In this document: piece by piece, positions 1-5,184 of the stretch
Numbering within the stretch: position 1 is the first letter of the stretch
Layout: the number at the start of each line of letters is the position of its first letter
From: Acidobacteriota bacterium
Lineage (GTDB): Bacteria; Acidobacteriota; Terriglobia; Terriglobales; Acidobacteriaceae
NCBI GenBank assembly: GCA_003225655.1
Contig: QIAW01000600.1
Coordinates: 1 to 5,184, forward strand
Direction: 5' to 3'
Length of the DNA stretch: 5,184 bases
Notes under the pieces: model-generated
Database searches by the model: none
What the model saw: the letters and a program-made list of their open reading frames with translations, nothing else
Told to the model about the DNA's origin: nothing
Position numbers and translations under genes: made by a program

Positions 1-204
1 ACGCTCACGGTGAATGCGGGGACCACCGTCACCTGGAGCAACGGTGACGATGTGCCCCACAACGTAGTGAGCACCGACAAGGTTTTCAAATCCAAGACTA
101 TGGATACGGACGAAAAGTTTTCCTATACCTTTACCAAGCCGGGAACCTACAACTATTATTGCTCCATTCATCCCCGCATGACCGCGGTCGTGGTGGTGAA
201 ATAG
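1..204 (+). CDS. Cupredoxin (blue copper) domain protein, 3' end only
   Basis: This is the C-terminal 67 residues of a small type I copper protein of the plastocyanin/amicyanin kind; the reading frame is open at the left edge, so the start and any signal peptide lie outside the window. All four expected copper ligands are visible, numbering from the first base: H20 (in DVPHN), C54, H57 and M60 (in YYCSIHPRM). The final strand (TAVVVVK) directly follows the Met ligand, as is normal for the family. Such proteins carry single electrons or bind copper in the periplasm. A GTG at position 10 is in frame but lies inside a beta strand and is not a credible start. The stop is 24 bp before the next gene, so co-transcription with the sigma factor is likely. 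The family call is firm; the redox partner is unknown. Confidence 0.9.
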   Translation, partial: TLTVNAGTTVTWSNGDDVPHNVVSTDKVFKSKTMDTDEKFSYTFTKPGTYNYYCSIHPRMTAVVVVK

Positions 205-216
205 GGCAGGCGCAAA

Positions 217-221
217 TGAGG
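217..221 (+). promoter_or_regulatory. Ribosome binding site of the ECF sigma gene
   Basis: TGAGG lies 7 nt upstream of the ATG at 229, which supports that start over the in-frame GTG at 310. The GTG has a purine run (AGGAG at 303-307) only 2 nt upstream, too close for a normal site. Confidence 0.5.
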
Positions 222-228
222 CATTTCA

Positions 229-843
229 ATGCAAGACTGCAAAGTCTCAGCCGGGGGAATAGAATTGGGGCGAAGCAATTGTGTTTCCGCAATTGCGTTT
301 CGAGGAGACGTGAGCGGCCTTCCTAACCAGGATTTTGAGATATTGGCTTTGCCCCTGCTGGATCCTTTATATAACTTCGCCCGCTGGCTGTGCGGTGATG
401 CGGATGAGGCCCGGGACCTGGTGCAAGAGACCTTTGCCAAAGCTCTCAAGGGCTTCGCCTCATTCCGGCAGGGAACGAACTTCCGCGCCTGGATGTTCAC
501 TATCCTGCGCAACACCTTTCTGACAAGCCGCACCGGGCTGGAGTGGCGCCGCACCGAGCAGGAGGATGAAGAAAACTTCGAGGAATCCGCCGTCACGCAC
601 GACACTCCTGAGATCGCGCTCATCCGTCGCGCCGATACCGAGATGATGCGGCAGGCCATCGCCACTCTGCCGCTGGCGTTCCGCGAGGTGCTGCTTCTCG
701 TGGATATCGAAGAGATGCGATACCAGGAGGTCGCCGATGTGCTGCGCATCCCCGTCGGCACCGTCATGTCGCGGCTGTCGCGGGCCAGAAAACAACTGCG
801 CGAATACATTGTGGTCACTCTGGGTGTGAAGCATGAAATGTGA
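229..843 (+). CDS. ECF-type RNA polymerase sigma factor (sigma-70 family)
   Basis: A 204-residue sigma factor with only regions 2 and 4, as expected for the extracytoplasmic function group; it should direct core RNA polymerase to a small stress regulon. Region 2 spans about residues 40-105 and includes DLVQETFAKAL (63-73) and the FRAWMFTILRNTF segment (85-97). An acidic linker (about 109-125) follows. Region 4 spans about 138-193 with the helix-turn-helix YQEVADVLRIPVGTVMSRL (165-183). There is no cysteine-rich C-terminal extension of the CorE copper-sensing type. The first 27 residues do not look like sigma region 2, and GTG at 310 would remove them; the ATG at 229 has the better ribosome binding site. 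The next gene overlaps the 3' end by 11 bp and encodes its likely anti-sigma factor. The exact ECF group was not determined. Confidence 0.93.
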   Translation: MQDCKVSAGGIELGRSNCVSAIAFRGDVSGLPNQDFEILALPLLDPLYNFARWLCGDADEARDLVQETFAKALKGFASFRQGTNFRAWMFTILRNTFLTSRTGLEWRRTEQEDEENFEESAVTHDTPEIALIRRADTEMMRQAIATLPLAFREVLLLVDIEEMRYQEVADVLRIPVGTVMSRLSRARKQLREYIVVTLGVKHEM

Positions 844-1570
844 ATGGCGCCAGGACGTATCGTTATATGTGGATGACGAGCTCGAGCCCGCCCGCCAGCA
901 AGAGGTGGCCGCGCACCTGCGCAGGTGCGCGGAGTGCGCGGCGGCGGTCATGGAGCACACGGAGCTGAAGAAAGCGGTCCGCATCGCGGGCCGGCAATTC
1001 AGCGCTCCGCCTGAATTGCACGCCGGCATTGGCGAGTCTTTACGCTCAGCCGATGTCCGTCCACCACTCTGGCGCTGGAGCTTTGTTGTCCTGAGTATTG
1101 TTGCCGTGGCAGTGCTGGGATTTGTGCTGTTTTCCATCCCCAGGCGCATCAATCCTGAGATTGCCGAGCTAGTCGACCAGCACATTACCACCTTGGCCAG
1201 CGCCAGCCCGGTGGACGTGGTCTCTTCCGACCGCCACACCGTAAAGCCCTGGTTCCAGGGCAAGTTGCCCTTCAGCTTCAATTTGCCGGAGCTGACGAAT
1301 TCGCGCTTTACCCTCGCCGGCGGCAAGGTCGTCTATTTAGGGCAGACCCCCGGCGCCGAATTGCTCTACGAAGTAAGCAAACACAAGATTTCCATCTTCG
1401 TATTTCAGGCGCGTGGCAACGAAAGGGCAGCTTCGCTATCCAATCACAATCTCGCATTTACCGTGAATGCCTGGAGCCAGGGCGGGCTGCGCTGCTACCT
1501 GGTCACAGATGCCTCCAAAGAAGACGCCTCTCAGTTGGCCTCCATGTTCCAGGCCGCCAACCGGATCTGA
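833..1570 (+). CDS. Zinc-finger (zf-HC2/ZAS) transmembrane anti-sigma factor
   Basis: A 245-residue, single-pass membrane protein that probably binds and inhibits the sigma factor encoded just upstream. The N-terminal cytoplasmic part has the anti-sigma zinc motif HxxxCxxC (H28, C32, C35) plus a further Cys at position 3, giving a full set of four possible zinc ligands. A hydrophobic segment at about residues 82-102 should cross the membrane and is followed by a basic PRR. The remaining 140 or so residues would be periplasmic. This part includes KPWFQGKLPFSFNLPEL (138-154) and a beta-rich stretch (about 160-225), a layout I associate with predicted transmembrane anti-sigma factors, and is the likely sensor. 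The 11-bp overlap with the sigma gene implies translational coupling; no strong ribosome binding site is seen before ATG 833. The signal sensed is unknown, and the neighbouring cupredoxin only hints at copper or redox stress. Confidence 0.9.
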   Translation: MKCEWRQDVSLYVDDELEPARQQEVAAHLRRCAECAAAVMEHTELKKAVRIAGRQFSAPPELHAGIGESLRSADVRPPLWRWSFVVLSIVAVAVLGFVLFSIPRRINPEIAELVDQHITTLASASPVDVVSSDRHTVKPWFQGKLPFSFNLPELTNSRFTLAGGKVVYLGQTPGAELLYEVSKHKISIFVFQARGNERAASLSNHNLAFTVNAWSQGGLRCYLVTDASKEDASQLASMFQAANRI

Positions 1571-1605
1571 GCAGGGAATTGTCAGGACGAGAAGACATGT
1601 GTCAT

Positions 1606-1626
1606 GGAGCTGCGAGCTGGGAGCTG
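1606..1626 (+). repeat. Three-copy 7-bp tandem repeat (GGAGCTG / CGAGCTG / GGAGCTG)
   Basis: Three consecutive 7-mers differ only in the first base of the middle copy. They lie in the 171-bp gap between the convergent anti-sigma and ECF42 sigma genes. The rest of that gap has C-rich tracts (CCCCCTCCC appears twice) and only a weak CCTG-TTTT-CAGG stem at 1695-1706, with no clear intrinsic terminator on either strand. Confidence 0.6.
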
Positions 1627-1741
1627 TCCAATGGACCTGTCTGCAAGTCCCCCCTCCCGACCCAGGTTTTCTCCAGCATTTACGCGGGGTTCATCCTGTT
1701 TTCAGGGGCCACAATCACTAGCCGGCAAGGACCCCCTCCCT

Positions 1742-3001
1742 TCACTGCTTTGCCGGAGTCAATTGCGTCAGCCGTCGTCGAAGGTATGCTTCCTCGACCT
1801 GGTTGGTGACCAGGGCCAGCGCTTTTTCGTAGGCCTCGATTGCTTCCCGTTTACGATTGAGGCGGCGTAGTATGTCAGCGCGGGCGGCGTGGAAGAGATA
1901 ATATTTGTTGAGTTCACCCGACTTTCCCAACTGATCGATGAGTTCGAGGCCTTTTACGAATCCTTCGCTCATGGCGACCGCGACCGCGTGGTTCAGTGCC
2001 ACAACCGGTGTAGGAGAGATTCGCGCGAGTTCCTGGTAGAGTGCCGCGATCTGGCGCCAGTCGGTTTCTGCCGCTGCTTTGGCTTCGGCGTGTATCGCAG
2101 CGATGGCCGCCTGCAATTGATAAATGCCCACGCGCTGCATGCGCAGGGCCCTTTCTACCAATGCCAGCCCTTCCTGGATTTGCTCGCTATGCCAGCGCGC
2201 GCGGTCCTGCTCTTCGAGGGGAACCAAATCTCCTTGTTGGTTGATGCGGGCATCACGGCGCGAATCCTGAAGCAGCATCAACGCGAGCAAGCCTACGTTC
2301 TCCGGCTCTTTGGGCAAAAGCTCACACAGGGTCCGGCCCAAACGGATGGCCTCAGCACACAGCTCGTTGCGGATCAGGCTCTCGCCCGCGGTGGCGGCGT
2401 ATCCTTCGTTGAATATCAGGTAGATGACGGCTTCGACCGATGCCAGCCGCTCGGCCAGCACATGAATGGCTGGGATTTCGTAGGGAATAGCGGCGTCGCG
2501 AATCTTGGCCTTGGCCCTGACCAGCCGTTGCGCCAGCGTGGGCTCGGGAAGCAGGAAGGCGCGGGCGATCTCTGGGGTAGTCAGGCCGCCGAGCGTGCGC
2601 AGCGTTAGCGCGACCTGCGCTTCAATGTTCAATGCCGGATGGCAGCAGGTGAAGATGAGACGCAGGCGATCATCCGGGTAATTCATCGATGCATCATCAG
2701 ATGGTTCATGCTTTCGATGCTGAGAGAGTTCAGTCTCATACAAGATTGAATCCTCTTTCTCAGTTCGAGTGTTCTCCCGGCGCACGGAGTCGATGAGCTT
2801 GCGGTGGGCCACTGCGGTGATCCAGGCGCCGGGATTGTTGGGCACCCCTTTTTGCGGCCATGTGGCCAGGGCCGATATCAAGGCTTCCTGCATGGCTTCT
2901 TCGTCGCGGTCAAAGGAGCCCGAGAGCCGGATCAGCGTAGCGATGATCCGGCCGGACTCCTGCCGAAAGACCGACTCAACGAGAGCTTGGGCGTCAATCA
3001 T
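1742..3001 (-). CDS. ECF42-type sigma factor with C-terminal TPR-like extension (DUF6596, COG4941)
   Basis: A 419-residue protein, about twice the length of a normal ECF sigma factor. Region 2 covers about residues 10-78, and region 4 about 112-170 with helix-turn-helix TPEIARAFLLPEPTLAQRL (142-160). Signatures I associate with this group are DDRLRLIFTCCHPAL (110-124), IFNEGYAAT (196-204, in the DUF6596 part) and LGLLALMLLQDSRR-like text (237-249). A helical TPR-like tail follows, including ALNHAVAVAMSEG (335-347) and RKREAIEAYEKALALV (383-398). From knowledge of the family, ECF42 factors have no dedicated anti-sigma factor, depend on the C-terminal extension for activity, and are co-encoded with DGPF proteins. 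That is the case here: the DGPF gene ends 7 bp upstream. ATG 3001 has a weak AAGGG 11 nt upstream. The gene is complete and the family call firm; its regulon beyond the DGPF neighbour is unknown. Confidence 0.94.
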   Translation of the reverse strand: MIDAQALVESVFRQESGRIIATLIRLSGSFDRDEEAMQEALISALATWPQKGVPNNPGAWITAVAHRKLIDSVRRENTRTEKEDSILYETELSQHRKHEPSDDASMNYPDDRLRLIFTCCHPALNIEAQVALTLRTLGGLTTPEIARAFLLPEPTLAQRLVRAKAKIRDAAIPYEIPAIHVLAERLASVEAVIYLIFNEGYAATAGESLIRNELCAEAIRLGRTLCELLPKEPENVGLLALMLLQDSRRDARINQQGDLVPLEEQDRARWHSEQIQEGLALVERALRMQRVGIYQLQAAIAAIHAEAKAAAETDWRQIAALYQELARISPTPVVALNHAVAVAMSEGFVKGLELIDQLGKSGELNKYYLFHAARADILRRLNRKREAIEAYEKALALVTNQVEEAYLRRRLTQLTPAKQ

Positions 3002-3008
3002 TCACCGA

Positions 3009-3416
3009 TCAGCCCTTGAGCGAGGTTGCGTATTGGCCATTCGCAGGCTGCTCTGAGCGGACAGGGAGATCCTTGATGGGGCGAATCTCGATGCATCCGT
3101 GTCCGCCCCAGCAGTTGACGGGGATCTTGGCCCCCCAGCGGATGGCTTCATCCAGGTCTTTGCAGTCGAGGATGTAGTATCCGGCGAGCTGTTCCTTGGT
3201 CTCGGCGAAGGGACCGTCAATGGTGACCACTTTACCCTCTTGCACGCGAAGGGTCGTGGCCGTGCTGGTTGGTTGCAAGGGCTCGGCGCCCCTGAAGATG
3301 CCAAGCTTCCTGGTCTCATCCATCACCGACCAGTGAGCGTCCATGGTCTTTTGTTTTTCCTCGGCGGACTGGGCGTTGGCATTTTCCGTGGCGTAAATCA
3401 GTAGCATGTAACGCAT
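3009..3416 (-). CDS. YciI/DGPF-domain protein (YCII-related)
   Basis: A 135-residue protein of the YCII-related (DGPF) family, a small alpha/beta-barrel fold with no settled biochemical role. It starts MRYMLLIYAT, typical of the family, and carries the name-giving motif DGPF at 67-70 followed by AETKEQLAGYYILDCKDLDEAI, and IEIRPI (109-114) closing the domain. The start at 3416 is fixed by an AGGAG 8 nt upstream; a longer in-frame reading from 3614 would add 66 residues that run through a DNA repeat and is rejected. The gene is first in a two-gene unit with the ECF42 sigma factor 7 bp downstream, the usual pairing for this sigma group, where the DGPF gene is often a target of the sigma factor. 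Length is normal for the family. Confidence 0.93.
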   Translation of the reverse strand: MRYMLLIYATENANAQSAEEKQKTMDAHWSVMDETRKLGIFRGAEPLQPTSTATTLRVQEGKVVTIDGPFAETKEQLAGYYILDCKDLDEAIRWGAKIPVNCWGGHGCIEIRPIKDLPVRSEQPANGQYATSLKG

Positions 3417-3424
3417 GTCGAAAT

Positions 3425-3429
3425 CTCCT
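3425..3429 (-). promoter_or_regulatory. Ribosome binding site of the DGPF gene
   Basis: On the minus strand this reads AGGAG, 8 nt before the ATG at 3416-3414. It decides the start of the DGPF protein against the longer open frame. Confidence 0.8.
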
Positions 3430-3536
3430 GAATTTCTCGGTTGCACTATCAGTGTTTGAGCAAGAGAGCTTTTGTCCTGCTGGATTGTGTAAAGCCCTCT
3501 ATTCCTCATACTAACGCGGCTATTTTGAGAATTGCA

Positions 3537-3624
3537 TAAATAATGTCCTAGTAAGCCCGGGGCTAAAGCCCAAAACTTATTCGGACCGTTTACCCCCGTC
3601 TGAAGCCCTTTCAATTACCCACAA
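3537..3624 (+). repeat. Left arm of the inverted repeat
   Basis: This arm carries one good internal palindrome, GGGCTAAAGCCC (3560-3571, stem GGGC with loop TAAA), and a degenerate second one near 3598-3608. Its outer end lies 120 bp upstream of the DGPF start codon, so the DGPF promoter must lie inside or just outside this arm. Confidence 0.75.
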
Positions 3625-3759
3625 TTCTGCCTTCTTTTTCAGACATTTACCAAAATGCCCTTAAAACGCCTATCTTCGCGGCCTGCGAGGAGCAAACTCT
3701 GCCCTCTCTTCGGATCTGAAAGTAGTCCAAATTCCTCGCCAAAACCCCTGAACTCGTAC

Positions 3760-3850
3760 TTGTGGGTAATTGAAAGGCTTTAGCCGGGGGTAAAGGTTCT
3801 TAAGAGTTTGGGGCTTTAGCCCTGGTCTCTTTTAAGTAGGACATTATTTA
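3760..3850 (-). repeat. Right arm of the inverted repeat
   Basis: The complement of the left arm, with two intact small palindromes: GGCTTTAGCC (3776-3785) and GGGCTTTAGCCC (3811-3822). It ends only 36 bp before the aminotransferase start codon, so transcription of that gene probably begins within the repeat or passes through it. Confidence 0.75.
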
Positions 3851-3886
3851 GACAGGCATCAAATAGCCTGGACTCTAGAAGAAGCT

Positions 3887-5029
3887 ATGCCCATCTCGCG
3901 CAGAAATTTGCTCGGCAAACTGATGGCAGGCGCCGCAACCGGAGCCGCCATGCAAACGTTTCGTGATTTTTCATTTGCCCAAACTCCCTCAGTGCCGCGT
4001 ATACATTCTTTCGCGCAACTCATTCTGCTCTCCCACAACGAAAACCCTTATGGCCCGTCAGAAAAGGTTCTCGCGGTAATGCGGGAAGCGTTGTCGGGCA
4101 GCAACCGCTATCCGCGCACGGAATACGATTCTCTGGTGAACAAGATTGCCGTTTTCCATCGGGTCAGGCCGGAGCAGATCGTTCTGGGCTGCGGCTCTTC
4201 CGAGATATTGCGCCTGGCCGCGGCAGCGTTCCTCGGGCCGGGAAAGAAATTTATTCAGGCTTCGCCGACGTTTCCATTGCCCGGCGAGTTTGCACAAAAC
4301 GCCGGCGCTGAGGTCATCAGCGTTCCATTGAACCGGACATACGAACACGATCTGGAAGCGATGCTCGCCCGCAGTGACGGCTCCGCTGGCCTGGTATATC
4401 TATGTAACCCCAATAACCCGACGGGTACGCTCACCCGGCGCAAGACCATCGAGGCCTTTCTCCGTAAATTGCCGGCCACGACGGCTGTGCTCATCGATGA
4501 GGCTTATCATCATTTTGTCAGTGAAAATTCAGACTATGCATCCTTCGTGGACCGTCCCTTCGACGACGGCCGCGTCATGGTGGCGCGCACGTTTTCCAAG
4601 ATTTATGGCCTTGCCGGAATGCGGGTCGGCTACGTAGTTGCCCCACCAGAGATCGCCCGCCGCCTCTCAAAAAGCCGCCTGGAGCTTGGCGTGAGCGTGG
4701 TTTCAGCCAAGGCGGCCGCCGCCGCTCTCGACGATTCCGATTACGTGCTTGCTGCCGCGAAACGAAATGCCGATGACCGCCAGGAATTCATGAACCAGGT
4801 CAATGCCCGCATGCTGCGCGCCCTCGATTCGCACGCAAACTTTGTCATGGTCAATCCGCTGCGCCCGGTGGCCGAGGTGCTCGAACACCTGAAAAAGAAC
4901 AACATTACCGTCGCGCCAAGAGTTCCAGCGATGGATAAATATATTTGTGTATCGCTAGGGACACGGGCAGAGATGCAGGAATTCTGGCGCGTATGGGACC
5001 TGATGCCGCCTCAGAAAATGATGATGTAG
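3887..5029 (+). CDS. Tat-exported PLP-dependent aminotransferase, HisC-like (class I/II)
   Basis: A 380-residue fold-type I aminotransferase closest in motifs to histidinol-phosphate aminotransferase. The N-terminus has a twin-arginine signal (SRRNLLGKL, 4-12), a hydrophobic stretch (13-22) and a likely processing zone near FAQ (30-32), so the enzyme is probably exported folded with its cofactor. Catalytic-domain motifs run in order: SHNENPYGPS (49-58), GCGSSEIL (101-108, cofactor phosphate), CNPNNPTG (173-180), DEAYHHF (204-210, Asp to the pyridine nitrogen), and TFSKIYGLAGMRVGY (235-249) with Schiff-base lysine K238 and phosphate-binding R246. Oddly, the C-terminal segment reads YICVSLGT (352-359): Cys354 sits where the family has the Arg that binds the substrate carboxylate. 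The export signal and lack of his neighbours argue against a plain hisC role. ATG 3887 has a purine-rich AGAAGAAG just upstream. The true substrate is unknown. Confidence 0.9.
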   Translation: MPISRRNLLGKLMAGAATGAAMQTFRDFSFAQTPSVPRIHSFAQLILLSHNENPYGPSEKVLAVMREALSGSNRYPRTEYDSLVNKIAVFHRVRPEQIVLGCGSSEILRLAAAAFLGPGKKFIQASPTFPLPGEFAQNAGAEVISVPLNRTYEHDLEAMLARSDGSAGLVYLCNPNNPTGTLTRRKTIEAFLRKLPATTAVLIDEAYHHFVSENSDYASFVDRPFDDGRVMVARTFSKIYGLAGMRVGYVVAPPEIARRLSKSRLELGVSVVSAKAAAAALDDSDYVLAAAKRNADDRQEFMNQVNARMLRALDSHANFVMVNPLRPVAEVLEHLKKNNITVAPRVPAMDKYICVSLGTRAEMQEFWRVWDLMPPQKMMM

Positions 5030-5076
5030 GAAACTGCAGAACATCATCCATAGTTCCCGGGCACGCCTTCAGTTCG

Positions 5077-5184
5077 TTAGCTCTTTCCCTTTTGCCACAC
5101 CTCATTGAAGAAATTCTTCAGTAACCGTTTTTCATTCGAGTCAAGCTCAACCACTACGGCAGGCGAATTGGAAGCAGCGTCTTT
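5077..5184 (-). CDS. Unidentified protein, C-terminal 35 residues only
   Basis: On the minus strand one frame is open from the right edge to TAA at 5079-5077, and the other two are closed by stops within 12 codons of the edge. The peptide ends in a charged, probably helical stretch (DSNEKRLLKNFFNEVWQKGKS). It would be convergent with the aminotransferase, leaving a 47-bp gap with no clear terminator. Too little is present to name a family; the evidence is the open frame, plausible composition and gene-like spacing. Confidence 0.45.
   Translation of the reverse strand, partial: KDAASNSPAVVVELDSNEKRLLKNFFNEVWQKGKS

Larger units (their letters stand above)
3537..3850. repeat. 314-bp imperfect long inverted repeat (REP/MITE-like intergenic element)
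   Basis: Two arms of about 90 bp face each other across a 135-bp core (3625-3759) and fill most of the divergent gap between the DGPF gene and the aminotransferase. Four exact complementary blocks occur in matching order: 14 bp at the outer ends (3537-3550 with 3837-3850), 12 bp (3560-3571 with 3811-3822), 10 bp (3589-3598 with 3785-3794) and 18 bp at the inner edge (3607-3624 with 3760-3777). Small length differences separate the blocks, so the arms have diverged. The core has no credible coding sequence and looks less GC-rich than the genes. No target-site duplication is evident at the ends. It may be a non-autonomous mobile element, a pair of REP-type palindromes, or a remnant; a single copy cannot decide. 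Confidence 0.8.

Noticed and set aside
168..1326. Long minus-strand open frames (168-818 and 460-1326) opposite the sigma and anti-sigma genes
   Set aside because: They are antisense to well-supported genes, show Ser/Arg-rich low-information composition and match no family; they are by-products of GC-rich codon use.
1626..1636. Near-palindrome GTCCA-A-TGGAC as a terminator or operator
   Set aside because: A one-base loop cannot form an RNA hairpin, there is no following T-run, and a single 11-mer is weak evidence for an operator.
1650..1740. C-rich tracts as a minus-strand G-quadruplex
   Set aside because: The G runs on the minus strand do not give four separated runs of three with normal loops in any short span; the case is too weak to list.
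1889..2608. 239-codon plus-strand open frame opposite the ECF42 sigma gene
   Set aside because: It lies wholly inside a clear conserved gene on the other strand, has no plausible ribosome binding site and has no recognisable domain.
3416..3421. TGTCGA hexamer resembling an ECF42 -35 element
   Set aside because: It is on the plus strand and overlaps the minus-strand DGPF start codon, so it points the wrong way and sits at the wrong place for that gene's promoter.
3417..3614. N-terminal extension of the DGPF protein to an ATG at 3614
   Set aside because: The added 66 residues are translated from the inverted repeat and intergenic DNA. The AGGAG before 3416 and the family-typical MRYMLLIYA start fix the shorter form.
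4905..5105. 66-codon minus-strand open frame overlapping the aminotransferase 3' end
   Set aside because: It is mostly antisense to the aminotransferase, and the other minus-strand frame open to the right edge is the better candidate for a real gene.

Overview
This 5.2 kb window reads as ordinary bacterial chromosome with moderate to high GC. The best taxonomic guess is Acidobacteriota (Terriglobia/Koribacter-like). The grounds are gene style, GAGCTG-type tandem repeats, GGGCTTTAGCCC-type intergenic palindromes, and a Tat-exported HisC-like aminotransferase. This is inference from sequence style, not a database match.

Layout, left to right. (1) Positions 1-1570, plus strand: the 3' end of a blue-copper (cupredoxin) gene, then an ECF sigma factor, then a membrane-anchored zinc-finger anti-sigma factor overlapping it by 11 bp. 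The three are tightly packed and probably co-transcribed. (2) Positions 1571-1741: a convergent gap with a small 7-bp tandem repeat and C-rich tracts, and no convincing terminator. (3) Positions 1742-3416, minus strand: a two-gene unit of a YciI/DGPF-domain protein followed 7 bp later by an ECF42-type sigma factor with a long TPR-like C-terminal extension. (4) Positions 3417-3886: a 470-bp divergent intergenic region mostly filled by a 314-bp imperfect inverted repeat (3537-3850). (5) Positions 3887-5029, plus strand: a fold-type I PLP aminotransferase of the HisC-like family with a twin-arginine signal peptide and an Arg-to-Cys change at the usual substrate-carboxylate site. (6) Positions 5077-5184, minus strand: the probable last 35 codons of an unidentified gene running off the right edge.

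Functionally, two different kinds of ECF signalling sit tail to tail. The first is a classical sigma/anti-sigma pair, where a membrane protein with a cytoplasmic zinc finger should hold the sigma factor until an envelope signal arrives. The second is an ECF42/DGPF pair with no anti-sigma factor, where control is thought to lie in the C-terminal extension. The aminotransferase is separately transcribed and not obviously linked to either.

I see no clearly new multi-gene system. The most interesting items are the long inverted repeat between divergent genes and the exported aminotransferase with an altered active-site position.
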